Source of the DNA: Stenotrophomonas cyclobalanopsidis
GTDB lineage: Bacteria > Pseudomonadota > Gammaproteobacteria > Xanthomonadales > Xanthomonadaceae
Assembly (NCBI RefSeq): GCF_008710035.1
Contig: NZ_VYKI01000002.1
Coordinates: forward strand, 239,579-303,578
Direction of reading: 5' to 3'
Length of the DNA: 64,000 nt
Part shown: piece by piece, positions 18,709 to 27,023 of the stretch
Layout: each line of letters opens with the position of its first letter
Numbering within the stretch: position 1 is the first letter of the stretch
Made by a program: the position numbers and the translations under genes
Notes under the pieces: model-generated
What the model was told of the DNA's origin: nothing
The model's input: the letters and a program-made list of their open reading frames with translations, nothing else
The model's database searches: none

Positions 18709-19131
18709 ATGATCTCTTCCAAGTACCCCTTCCTGTTCGCCACCCTGGGCGACGCGGCCGCGCGCCTGCCCGACGACCTGGCACGCACGCTGGAAAGCAC
18801 GCTGGCCGCCACCGATGCCGCCAACGCCCCCGAACGCACACCCGAAAGCGTCACGGTGCTGAACTGCCTGCGGCGCATCCGCCAGGTGGAAGCGGCCAAC
18901 GGCCAGCCGTGGCCGAACGATGGGCATACGCCCGGCCAAAGCATGGCGCTGGCCCGCATCGACCGCGCCAATGCCGGACAGACCTTCCTGCTGGAACTGC
19001 TGCACGCCATCGAACGCACGTGCGTGGATGGCGATGAAGACGAGAAGCTAGGTGACGGCGCACGCGAGGGCATTCTGTTTGCCTGCCGCGCGTTGGCCGA
19101 GTACATGGATCTGCAGCTGCACGCGGCGTGA
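18709..19131 (+). CDS. Uncharacterised 140-residue protein of the C4 cassette, copy 1
   Basis: Function unknown. The product is soluble, has no signal peptide or membrane helix, and is predicted mostly helical, with FLFATLGDAAARLPDDLART near the start, then TPESVTVLNCLRRIR and a DRANAGQTFLLELLHAIERT segment. The start is chosen by alignment with copy 2 (26128-26550), which begins at the same place, and by AAGGA seven bases upstream; a nearer in-frame ATG would add residues not shared by copy 2. By eye about three quarters of residues agree between the copies. Each follows a C4-type RNA and target, so translation is probably controlled by that RNA. Confidence 0.75.
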   Translation: MISSKYPFLFATLGDAAARLPDDLARTLESTLAATDAANAPERTPESVTVLNCLRRIRQVEAANGQPWPNDGHTPGQSMALARIDRANAGQTFLLELLHAIERTCVDGDEDEKLGDGAREGILFACRALAEYMDLQLHAA

Positions 19132-19147
19132 GCAGAAATGCAAAAAA

Positions 19148-19185
19148 GGGTCAGATCCCTTCGCGGTGCAAAGGGCCCCGACCCC
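19148..19185. repeat. GGGGTC-type palindrome
   Basis: GGGTCAGATCCCTT...AAGGGCCCCGACCCC, the same family as at 12380 and 41969. It sits just after the small protein gene. Confidence 0.65.
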
Positions 19186-19215
19186 AAGTGCTCTACCGCT
19201 GTAGCTCAGGCCTAC

Positions 19216-19265
19216 CTGTGCACTGGTCTTGTGGCAGCCATCTGCACCCGTGCATCCGCGCGGGC
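19216..19265 (-). pseudogene. Possible relic of an autotransporter barrel
   Basis: The minus strand can be read as ARADARVQMAAT, similar to AHARVQMDAA in the relic at 26791-26850 and to SRVRMDDD in the barrel of the autotransporter at 22110-25349. It is only some 12 residues long and lies just beyond the end of the 812-residue autotransporter gene. Weak evidence. Confidence 0.25.
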
Positions 19266-19353
19266 ATGTGGCCGCCCCGCTGGTAAAGCGGGGCTCTGCC
19301 CTGCTGTGTGAGGTCGTGTCTGACCGGCCTCACTACCGCATGGCTGCGCAGCA

Positions 19354-21792
19354 TTACCAGCGGTAAGACATGCCCAGGTTTCCCGTGGCTTCACGGTACC
19401 CATGGTCGCCGCGCATCACCCCCAATCCACCCCAGGCACTCAGGCCGGACGGGAAATCCACCCGCACCCCGCTGCTGAGCTCGTAGCGGTTGAGCGGTGC
19501 ACCCGCCTTCAACACATCGGCATCGAAGGCAATGCCATCGCTGGCACCATCTCGGTACCAGTTCGCTGCCAGGTAGGGGCTCACTGCCGCCCCGGATGCC
19601 GGGCGTGCCTCGCCCTGCAGGCGCAGGCCCAGACGGCCAGACAATCCGCTGTTGCCCAGGCTGCGCACTACGGTGCCGTTGCTTTCCTGGTGGACGCCGG
19701 TGTTCGAATCGGTGTACACCAGCTGCAGTTCTGGTTGCAGGTGCAATGCGGTACTGCCGATCCTGCCGAGGCCGAAGCGGTATCCCGCCTCCAGCGAGGA
19801 CTGCCACAGGTCCGAATCGTAGCGCTCCGGGGCCAGGCCTTCGCCCTGTACGGTGTTGCGGAAGCGGCCGCGCTGGGCGCTGGCGTCCACATACGCCGCA
19901 TCGTTGCTCCAGTTGCCATACACCCCCACCGCACCGCCTTCCAGCGTGCCGGTGGCGCGGTAGCCGGTCACCGACGAACGCGATTGCGCGTGCGACTGCG
20001 CAGCAGTGGCCATCAGGCCCACGCGGCCACGGCCGTCATCCCACACCCCCACATCCGCACCGAGCTGCAGGCGAGAACGCTGCACGCGCATGCCCAGCTC
20101 TTCATCCACTGCAGACATGCGGCTGTTGCCAGCGTCCACCCGCGCCCAGCCACGCACGCCATCTGCCGCTGTGCTCCCACCCTGGCGGTCACGCCACTGG
20201 TGACGCAACACCTGGTTGAGTGCGAACTGGTTGGCCAGGTAGGCACCTGCTTCGGGACGCAGCACCGGCGGTGGCGGCTCGATCGGGTCGATGGGATCAA
20301 TAGGGTCGATCGGATCGATTGGCGGGTCCACCGGGCCACCACATTCGGGCAAGGTGGGGTCGGTGTCGCAGGGATCAGGCGCGGGCGGCAGCTGCGAGCG
20401 CAGGTACCAGCCGCCGTTGCCGGCATCCTTGAACAGGAAGTACTCGTACTGCCCACCCACGGCACGGCCGCTCAGGTTGAACTGCGCGTTGGATGCCCCG
20501 CCGATGCGGATCAGCTCGATGCCTTTGTCGGTCTGCGCCCCGGCGCCGCCGGCGTTGAACACGCGCACGTTGGCCTGGCCATTGGCATCGCCGGTGATGA
20601 TCAGTTTGTCGGTCGCCGAGGTGTCATCGCCCAATTGGGTATTGAACGCCAGCGTGCCGCCGTTGCCCACGAACGCATCCACGGTGAGCGTGTTGAACGT
20701 GGTGCCGCTGCCCAGCCCCACCACGCCGGTGGCATCCAGCTGCAAACGGCCCACGTTGCTGTCGCCGGTGAGCAGCCAGGTAGCGTCGGTGCCGATGGTG
20801 GCACTGGTGACATCGAAGAAACGGCCATCGAGCTGGGCCTTGTTGCGCAGCACAACGTCGAGGCGGCCATTTAGGACCGTGGTGGGGTCGAAGGTGATGT
20901 TGCCCGCCAGCCGGACATCATCCGCCGCAAAGTTGACATCGGTGCGGGCCGTGCTGGCACCATCTCGTGCCTGGACCAGCAGCAGATTGCCATCACCCCC
21001 CATCAGCTGCGCACCGTTGCTGACGCTGATACGGTAATCCGCGTCGTCATCCAGCGGCTGGACCTCAATGGCGGCGCCGCGTCGCGAAGCTACCCGGGAG
21101 TTGTCGATTCCCAGACGAATGGCGTCTCCCACGGGCTGAAATGATGACAACACAACGCCTATATTGGCCGCATCGATGGTTGATCGGTTGAGGATGTCCA
21201 TCTGCCCGTAGTTCAGGCGCACTCCCAGCCCGGAGTTGAGGGGGTTGCTCGCATTGGGCGCATCCTCGACTACGATCGAGGTACCATCAACAACGACGGT
21301 TGCATCATAGATGCTGGCACCCACGGCGTCGTACGTGACATCAATTCCGACCGCCAGTGTTCTCGGATTCATTTCATCTGCAGTGATCGAGATGGCACTG
21401 TTGACAATCGAGGCGGCCGCGTTGTCACCGCGCAGGGAGACGCCCCCGCCTGAGAAGCGGGTGTTGACGGCCTGAAGTACAGCCCCTTTTCTCAACTCCA
21501 CCGCAGCCTGCCCGCTATTACCGGTCCGCGTCACCTGGGCCCCGTTCAACGTCAGCGTCGAGCCGCTACTGGCTTCCAGCTGATGGGTCCTGCCGCCGTT
21601 GACCGTCAGGCGGGAACCGTTGACCAGGGACCACATTTCCTCGGGATCGCCTTCCACCACCTCCGCGCTCTGGCCATCCAGGTCGCGCGCCATCAGCGCG
21701 GGGGTAGAAAGTGATGCCATGACCAGCAACAGGCCCTTGGCCAGGGGGCGCAGCTCAGGCAGGTCAAAAAGGGGGAAAGCACGGCGATTCAT
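19354..21792 (-). CDS. Autotransporter (type Va), 812 residues
   Basis: Surface protein that exports itself. The N-terminus is an extended signal sequence (about 1-35). Residues about 40-480 are a low-complexity beta-helix passenger rich in Gly/Asn/Thr/Ser (GSRLTVNGG, GSTLTLNGA repeats). A linker DPCDTDPTLPECGG plus four PIDP-like repeats follows. The last about 265 residues form the beta-barrel, ending in MSYRW, a C-terminal aromatic expected by the BAM machinery. No protease motif was seen, so it is probably an adhesin of the pertactin/AIDA type. It is related to the next gene, mainly in the linker and barrel. Confidence 0.88.
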   Translation of the reverse strand: MNRRAFPLFDLPELRPLAKGLLLVMASLSTPALMARDLDGQSAEVVEGDPEEMWSLVNGSRLTVNGGRTHQLEASSGSTLTLNGAQVTRTGNSGQAAVELRKGAVLQAVNTRFSGGGVSLRGDNAAASIVNSAISITADEMNPRTLAVGIDVTYDAVGASIYDATVVVDGTSIVVEDAPNASNPLNSGLGVRLNYGQMDILNRSTIDAANIGVVLSSFQPVGDAIRLGIDNSRVASRRGAAIEVQPLDDDADYRISVSNGAQLMGGDGNLLLVQARDGASTARTDVNFAADDVRLAGNITFDPTTVLNGRLDVVLRNKAQLDGRFFDVTSATIGTDATWLLTGDSNVGRLQLDATGVVGLGSGTTFNTLTVDAFVGNGGTLAFNTQLGDDTSATDKLIITGDANGQANVRVFNAGGAGAQTDKGIELIRIGGASNAQFNLSGRAVGGQYEYFLFKDAGNGGWYLRSQLPPAPDPCDTDPTLPECGGPVDPPIDPIDPIDPIDPIEPPPPVLRPEAGAYLANQFALNQVLRHQWRDRQGGSTAADGVRGWARVDAGNSRMSAVDEELGMRVQRSRLQLGADVGVWDDGRGRVGLMATAAQSHAQSRSSVTGYRATGTLEGGAVGVYGNWSNDAAYVDASAQRGRFRNTVQGEGLAPERYDSDLWQSSLEAGYRFGLGRIGSTALHLQPELQLVYTDSNTGVHQESNGTVVRSLGNSGLSGRLGLRLQGEARPASGAAVSPYLAANWYRDGASDGIAFDADVLKAGAPLNRYELSSGVRVDFPSGLSAWGGLGVMRGDHGYREATGNLGMSYRW

Positions 21793-22109
21793 GCGCAGGT
21801 CCTCAGCGGGAAAGGGAATGCCCGTTGGGAAGGGGCAAGGCGTTACCTCGGCTTCCTTCCTGCATCTCAGGGGCCATGGCGTGACAACACTGTGATTGTC
21901 TGCGCATTGAGATGCTGCAACGGGTCTTGGAACGACGTGAAGTGTCGCAATCCACTCTCTGACGGCCTATGCAACTAGTTGCAATTTCCGGCTGGGAGGA
22001 TGCCGCCTCGCCATGGGCTTGGCGATTTGTTCAGCGTCGCTGCTCGATGCCACTTGCAGTGCCCTGGTAGCGCACGACCGGTGGCCGTGCGCTACCGCCG
22101 CACGCCGCG
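21793..22109. other. Intergenic region between the two autotransporter genes
   Basis: 317 bp with no gene. It should hold the promoter of the 19354-21792 gene. Seen in it: a palindrome GCAACTAGTTGC at 21969-21980 and a hairpin GTAGCGCACG...CGTGCGCTAC at 22067-22095, a SMAG-like perfect 10-bp stem just after the stop of the upstream autotransporter gene, which could stabilise or end its mRNA. Confidence 0.6.
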
Positions 22110-25100
22110 CTACCAGTCGTAACGCAATCCCAGCTGCGCACTGGTCTGGTAGTAACCGGATGCCCGCTGCAACGACAATCCGCCCCACGCACCCAGGCCG
22201 TTGCCGAACGTCACCGAGGCACCGCCACTGAACTCTCCGCGGTTGCGCGGAATGCGTGCATCCACCACGTCATCATCCATGCGTACCCGACTGTCGTTAC
22301 GGGCGTGCAGCCAGTGCGCGGCGATGTACGGCTGCACCTGCGCCATGCCATCACCCCAACGGGTAACCCCCGACAAACGCACACCCGCACGACCATGCAA
22401 CCCATCCGCATGCTGCGTGGCCACCACCGTGCCGTTCGCTTCGGTGTGGCGCAGATCATTCCAGCGACTGTACCCCACCTTCAACTGCGGCTCTACATGG
22501 ATGCCAGCGTTGGGCGCACCGCTCACACGGAACGCATACCCGGTTTCAACCGCACCTTGCCACGCCTTGCTGTCGTACCGCTCCGGCATCAGGCCCACGC
22601 CTTCCACGCGGTTGCGGAACCGTGCACGCTGCACCGAGCCATCCACGTAGAAACCCGCATACGGGTCTTCGTTGGCCGCACGCCAGGTGCCATACACCCC
22701 CAACGCTTCGCCCTTCACTTTGCCGCGTGCGTAATAGCCGGTCAGGGTGTTGGCCGCCGTGCTGCTGGCATTGCCGCTGGACAGCATCACGCCGAACCCG
22801 CTGCCATTGGCCACCTGCATCACATCCACCCCCACGCTCAGCGCCTGGCTGCTGCCACGCACGTCCAACTGGCGGCTGACCGCGTCGAACCCGCTGCGTG
22901 CACCCCGCACGCGCGCCCAGCCGCGGCCTCCCCCCAGGCCCGCCTGGCGGTCGTGGTAGCCCAGGCCGAACATGTTCTGCGCGGCAGTCAGGTTGGACAG
23001 GTAGGCACCGCCTTCCGGGCGCAGCACCGGGTCGGGAAGCGGGTCTACCGGTGGGGTCACCGGGGGATCGACCGGAGGGTCAACAGGCGGGTCAAGCGCA
23101 CCGCCACACTGCGGCAGCGTCGGGTCGGTGTCACAGGGGTCCGGCGGCAGCAACTGCGAGCGCAGGTACCAGTTCCCTTCGCCACCGGCCACGCCGCCCT
23201 TGTGCAGGAAGTATTCGTACTGCCCGCCTACCGCACGCCCGGCCAGTTCAAAGCGTGCATTGGACGTCCCCTCCACGCCGATCAGGGAAATCCCATCCAG
23301 CGTCGGGGCGCCACGCCCGCCCAGGTTGTTGACCTGCACGCGCGCGTTGCCGTGGGTATCCCCCAGTACGTGCAGGTGATCGGCAGGCGAGCGGTCATCG
23401 CCCAGCGCCGCGTTGAACAGGAACATCGCCCCGTCGGCGTGCAGGTCGCCGGTCACGGTGAGAGTGTTGAAGCCACCACTGCCATCGGACAATGCCACCC
23501 CGCTGCCGCGCAGTTCCAGCGCACCCACGCTGGCATCGCCGGTCAGCGTCCACTGGCTGCCGCCTTCCAGCGACAGGCTGTGCAGCAGTGAAGAGCGCCC
23601 GACCCATAACGCGCGGTTGGACAGCGCAAGATGCACCTGCGACTGCGGCACCAGCCCGGCATCTTCATCGGCCTGGGTGGTGACGATGTCGCCATGCAGT
23701 TCCGCCCCGCCTTCCAGCGCAATGTCGAATCGCCCGGCCACGGCCGCATCCAGCGCGATGCCGGTGCCGTTACCACCGGCCACCACGGCACCATTACCCA
23801 AGCGCAGCCCAGCATCACGCGTGCTGCGTACCCACACGCCGCCATGCTGCGCACTGACCAGCGAGCCGCCATCCAGTTGCAGGCTGCCGCGTTCGTTGAT
23901 AACCGCCGCCCAGGCGCCTTCGCCTTCGGCACGGACATGGGTATCGTGCAGCGCCATCTCACCGCCACCGTGCGCGTACAGGCCATGCGCTCGGTCACCC
24001 GTGGTGCGCACCACGCTGTCCTTCAGCCGCACGTTGCCGCCCTGGTAGGCAACCACCCCCATGGCCCCCGCGCCCTCGGTCAGCACCTCCGTCCCGATCA
24101 CATCCATGCGTGGTCCCGGGCCAGCCATCGCATTGGCATAGAGGGCGTGCCCGTTGTCGCCACGGGTGTGCACGCGGCTGCCACGCAGCGTGGCCTGGGC
24201 ATCGGTGCCGAACAGGGCAACGCCGTAGCTGTCGGATCCGCCTGCGCTGATCTGCGAAGCGTCCACCTGCAGCCGGGAGTTGAACCAGACCTCAATGCCC
24301 GAACCCTTGGCAGTAGCTATGGTGGAGTTGTCCACCTGCGCATCCCCATCGCGCATGTTGAGATTGATACCGGTGGAGGCGGTTTCCAGATGGGAATTGC
24401 GCATGACCAGCACCGAGCCCTGACCCAGGCTGATGCCCCAGTTCCCGCGCATGTCCACGTCGTCCAGCAACAGGCGGCCGCCACCGCCTGTGGCAAAGCT
24501 GACCACACTACTGCTGTCGCCGTCGGCATGGATGCGGCCACCACGGAATTCGACTTCCCCGCCCACCAACAGCCCCGCACCGGAGCGCGCATGGCTGAGG
24601 TCGATATGGACATCTTCCAGCGTGACCTTGCTGCCCGCCCCCGTCGTGATGCCACGGGAACCAGCCCCCAGGCCATTGATCTGCACGGAACGCAACGTGA
24701 CATCACTGCCGGCATTGGCGACCGATACCGCAGCACCGCTCCCCATCTGCTCAATCCGCATGCGCTCGGCCCGCAGACTGCCCGCCTGCACATCAATGCC
24801 ATTGGCACTGGTGCCTTCCACGCGGATGACGCTGTCCAGCAGACCCACCGTACCGCCACGCACCGACACGCCGTGGGCCAGGGCACCACGGGTAACGATG
24901 GTGCTGTCGTTGATGGCTGACGTTGCGTTGTCCACCGCGATGCCAAACGCGGCCTGGCCGTTGGTTTCGATGCGCGTATCCACCAGTGCAACGTGGGCAC
25001 CGCTCAACGCCGCCACCCCGCTGGCCGCGTGGCCAGTGGTCACGATGCTGCTGCTTTCCAGTGCAATGCGGCTGCCCACGCCTTCGGCCCGCGCCGCCGC

Positions 25101-25349
25101 GGCGCCCTGGCCTTCGGTGCGCAGGTTGACCGCGCCAGTCGGAACGATGCTGCCACCATTGCGGGCAAAGAAGGCATAGCCGTCTGTGGTGCCGGGGTTC
25201 TCCGGCGCGGTGGTGTGGTAGTCGCCTGCGGCGGGGGTCTGGACGTCGCCGTCGGCAATGACCTGCTGTGCGTTGGCGGGAGGGAGGGAGAACAGCGCAG
25301 CACTGAGCGCGAGCGCCAGGGCATGGTAGGACTGGGGAGGGTGATGCAT
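22110..25349 (-). CDS. Autotransporter (type Va), 1079 residues
   Basis: Surface protein with a cleavable signal (MHHPPQSYHALALALSAALF, cleavage after NAQ about residue 28), a long right-handed beta-helix passenger (about 40-680) built of repeats such as GSRIALESSSIVTTGHAA, a Cys-pair linker DPCDTDPTLPQCGG with PPVDPPV repeats (about 735-775), and a C-terminal barrel ending LGLRYDW. No catalytic motif was recognised; an adhesin or biofilm role is inferred from the family. A decayed copy of its promoter, signal region and barrel lies at 26.8-29.0 kb. Confidence 0.9.
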   Translation of the reverse strand: MHHPPQSYHALALALSAALFSLPPANAQQVIADGDVQTPAAGDYHTTAPENPGTTDGYAFFARNGGSIVPTGAVNLRTEGQGAAAARAEGVGSRIALESSSIVTTGHAASGVAALSGAHVALVDTRIETNGQAAFGIAVDNATSAINDSTIVTRGALAHGVSVRGGTVGLLDSVIRVEGTSANGIDVQAGSLRAERMRIEQMGSGAAVSVANAGSDVTLRSVQINGLGAGSRGITTGAGSKVTLEDVHIDLSHARSGAGLLVGGEVEFRGGRIHADGDSSSVVSFATGGGGRLLLDDVDMRGNWGISLGQGSVLVMRNSHLETASTGINLNMRDGDAQVDNSTIATAKGSGIEVWFNSRLQVDASQISAGGSDSYGVALFGTDAQATLRGSRVHTRGDNGHALYANAMAGPGPRMDVIGTEVLTEGAGAMGVVAYQGGNVRLKDSVVRTTGDRAHGLYAHGGGEMALHDTHVRAEGEGAWAAVINERGSLQLDGGSLVSAQHGGVWVRSTRDAGLRLGNGAVVAGGNGTGIALDAAVAGRFDIALEGGAELHGDIVTTQADEDAGLVPQSQVHLALSNRALWVGRSSLLHSLSLEGGSQWTLTGDASVGALELRGSGVALSDGSGGFNTLTVTGDLHADGAMFLFNAALGDDRSPADHLHVLGDTHGNARVQVNNLGGRGAPTLDGISLIGVEGTSNARFELAGRAVGGQYEYFLHKGGVAGGEGNWYLRSQLLPPDPCDTDPTLPQCGGALDPPVDPPVDPPVTPPVDPLPDPVLRPEGGAYLSNLTAAQNMFGLGYHDRQAGLGGGRGWARVRGARSGFDAVSRQLDVRGSSQALSVGVDVMQVANGSGFGVMLSSGNASSTAANTLTGYYARGKVKGEALGVYGTWRAANEDPYAGFYVDGSVQRARFRNRVEGVGLMPERYDSKAWQGAVETGYAFRVSGAPNAGIHVEPQLKVGYSRWNDLRHTEANGTVVATQHADGLHGRAGVRLSGVTRWGDGMAQVQPYIAAHWLHARNDSRVRMDDDVVDARIPRNRGEFSGGASVTFGNGLGAWGGLSLQRASGYYQTSAQLGLRYDW

Positions 25350-25616
25350 GGAACACTCCGTGGATGAGCCGCCCGATCCTGCGGCACGGCCATGGGGCGC
25401 ACCATGGAAATTGTTGCAACGTAGTTCCGCCGTCCGTGTGAGCCGACGCGGTAGTTGGACGGGGATCTGCAGTTAGTAGGACGAGTGAGGTACATCACGG
25501 CATGCAGCGTGACGGAAACATCCATGCGGCGATGGCGCAGGACCGCGCACGCCGAGCGGGTGCGTCACCTGCCCTCGGCCGGCGAGGCCAGCAAGAGAGT
25601 CACCGCCAGCCATGGG
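25350..25616. repeat. Autotransporter upstream region, also present at 28884-29039
   Basis: Two stretches match the region beside thiL in the same order: CACGGCCATGG.GCGCACCAT through CCGTGTGAGCC to GGGGATCTG (25385-25469 against 28920-29002), and GGCGAGGCCAGCAAG.GAGTC (about 25581-25600 against 29006-29025). Copy A has about 100 extra bp between them. It should carry the autotransporter promoter. Confidence 0.7.
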
Positions 25617-25670
25617 TAAGCTGCCGGTGACCTACTGCTGGTTGGCGAAAAGCAGCGCCGGCTGCACTCT

Positions 25671-25750
25671 GTAGAGCCGAGCCCATGCTCGGCTGCTCTT
25701 CGGTCAGATCACGATGCATCATCGTCAGCCGAGCATCGGCTCGGCGCTAC
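25671..25750. repeat. Inverted pair of SMAG hairpins
   Basis: GTAGAGCCGAGCCCATGCTC from 25671, then the reverse form GTCAGCCGAGCATCGGCTC ending in GCGCTAC at 25750. It is the left neighbour of the second C4 cassette; a SMAG cluster also precedes the first cassette. Confidence 0.75.
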
Positions 25751-25872
25751 AGGGTTTGACGCAATCGGCACGCATTGACGCTCTTTCCCGCGGCGCTGCA
25801 ACTCTTCGTATTTTTTCTACTTTCCAACTTTTCTCATTGGCAGCGCGGGCGCTGCATGCCAATCATGTACGC

Positions 25873-26027
25873 GCCACCGACAACGGGTGGCTAGGGCTTC
25901 CAATCCCGATAGGTAATTCTGTTGTTTACGCTTGTCTGCCGGCGTCGCGCATCCGTGTGCGCGGCGTCGGCAGACATTCTGTCCGCGCAGTTTTGGCGGG
26001 CGGTGCGTGGGGGCACTCGTGCCCGCC
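25873..26027 (+). ncRNA. C4-type antisense RNA, copy 2
   Basis: Same plan as copy 1: GCCACC/GGTGGC hairpin, a hairpin with loop CTTCCAAT (GGG/CCC stem, 25894-25907), the CTGCCGGCGTCG hairpin, and GGCGGGC/GCCCGCC (25995-26027) with loop GGTGCGTGG. The loop CTTCCAAT differs from CTTGCAAT of copy 1, and the target changes to match. A shared AT-rich run (TTTCCAACTTTTCTCATTGG, ending at 25840) precedes it and is the probable promoter. Confidence 0.7.
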
Positions 26028-26048
26028 GGCGTTTCGCAGAGTTACCTC

Positions 26049-26076
26049 CGGTATTGGAACCACGCACCGTCCGCCA
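26049..26076 (+). promoter_or_regulatory. Target site of the C4-type RNA, copy 2
   Basis: CGGTATTGGAACC (26049-26061) pairs with hairpin 1 (25895-25908). CCACGCACCGTCCGCCA (26060-26076) pairs with TGGCGGGCGGTGCGTGG (25994-26010). Target and loop carry compensating changes relative to copy 1 (ATTGCAA to ATTGGAA, TTGCAAT to TTCCAAT). Confidence 0.65.
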
Positions 26077-26127
26077 CCCTCGCGTTCTGCGGGGGTGGCC
26101 CTTTGCACCCCGCACAAGGACGCCGCC

Positions 26128-26550
26128 ATGAGCGCATCGAAGTATCCCTTCCTGTTCGCCACCCTGGGCGAGGCTGCCACGCGCCTGCCCGAAGATCTGG
26201 CACGCACGCTGGAAAGCACGCTTGCTGCCACCCAGGCCGCGAACACTGTGCAGCGCACACCCGATGGAATTACCGTACTGAACTGCCTGCAGCGCATCCG
26301 CCAGGGTGAAGCCGCCGATGGCCAGCCGTGGCCGGACAAAGGCCACACGCCGGGCCAACGCATGGCGCTGGCCAGCATCGACCGTGCCAACGCCGGGCAA
26401 ACCTTCCTGCTGGAACTGCTGCACGCCATCGAACGCACCCGCGTGGATGGTGATGAAGACGCGCAGGCAGGCGATGCGGCACGCGAAGGCCTGCTGTTTG
26501 CGTGCCGTGCGTTGGCCGCCTACGTCGGTGAGCAGGTGCAGGCGGCATAG
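26128..26550 (+). CDS. Uncharacterised 140-residue protein of the C4 cassette, copy 2
   Basis: Paralogue of the 18709-19131 gene with the same length and plan (MSASKYPFLFATLGEAATRL, TPDGITVLNCLQRIR, DRANAGQTFLLELLHAIERT). It has an AAGGA ribosome site six bases before the ATG. The upstream element is also conserved, so gene and RNA moved as one cassette. No known domain was recognised; C4 RNAs in phages P1/P7 control antirepressor and Icd genes, but this protein does not resemble those. Confidence 0.75.
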   Translation: MSASKYPFLFATLGEAATRLPEDLARTLESTLAATQAANTVQRTPDGITVLNCLQRIRQGEAADGQPWPDKGHTPGQRMALASIDRANAGQTFLLELLHAIERTRVDGDEDAQAGDAAREGLLFACRALAAYVGEQVQAA

Positions 26551-26582
26551 ACGGTGCCGCTCTGCGCTGCTGGATGCCAACC

Positions 26583-26611
26583 GGTAGCGCCGAGCATGGG
26601 ATCAGCGCTAT
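26583..26611. repeat. SMAG-type hairpin
   Basis: GTAGCGCCGAGCATGGGATCAG...GCGCTAT, degenerate compared with the other copies; located after the small protein gene. Confidence 0.5.
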
Positions 26612-26635
26612 AGAAGACAAGAATTCTGCCGTTGA

Positions 26636-26720
26636 TCAGGCAAAGTGCTGGTAACCGCCACTGGCGGGCTCGCCATCCACCTGCACACCCTGCCCTTCAG
26701 TGATGCGGCCGACGCAGGTC
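26636..26720 (-). pseudogene. Displaced 3' end of thiL
   Basis: The minus strand reads TCVGRITEGQGVQVDGEP, then ASGGYQHFA and a stop, against TCVGRITEGQGVQVDGEL, ASGGYQHFS at the end of the intact thiL. By eye about 64 of 74 bases agree with 29131-29204 and nearly all differences are silent. Nothing upstream of this piece is thiL-like, so it is a fragment left by duplication or recombination. Confidence 0.75.
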
Positions 26721-26790
26721 GTCCGTCAAGCGAGGTCACCGTGGATGGAGAGCAGTGAGCGCCTGGTGGAGCCGCATTACCCGCCGTCAC

Positions 26791-26850
26791 TCAATCCCAG
26801 CTGCGCGGAATTCGTGCATTGATCACCGCAGCGTCCATCTGCACCCGTGC
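26791..26850 (-). pseudogene. Relic of an autotransporter barrel
   Basis: The minus strand reads ARVQMDAAVINARIPR, then SWD and a stop; the intact autotransporter has SRVRMDDDVVDARIPR in its barrel and ends RYDW. This fits an internal deletion that joined the strand to the last residues. With the signal-peptide relic at 28883 it marks the two ends of a lost autotransporter gene. Confidence 0.5.
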
Positions 26851-26879
26851 ATGGGCGCGGGCACGCGACCGTCCCACCC

Positions 26880-26902
26880 GTAGAGCCGGGCTCTGCCCGG
26901 CT
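26880..26902. repeat. SMAG-type hairpin
   Basis: GTAGAGCCGGGCTCTGCCCGGCT. The remaining sequence to 27023 shows no gene or clear signal. Confidence 0.6.
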
Positions 26903-27023
26903 GCATTTCATTCCGGGGCCAAGGCGTCTGCAGCGTGTCGGTGTTGGATCGGAAAGCAGCCGGGCACTGTGTACTGCACCATCCCGTTGCACAGCGCACC
27001 TGCCGGAGCGGGTAATGCAGTCC

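Noticed and set aside
18318-19037. A protein (80-239 residues) through the C4 leader, seen in copies 1 and 2
   Set aside because: The copies keep RNA pairing better than protein sequence, and codon positions do not show selection. Such reading frames are often annotated as Icd/Ash-like; they may be leader artefacts, though a short translated leader cannot be excluded.
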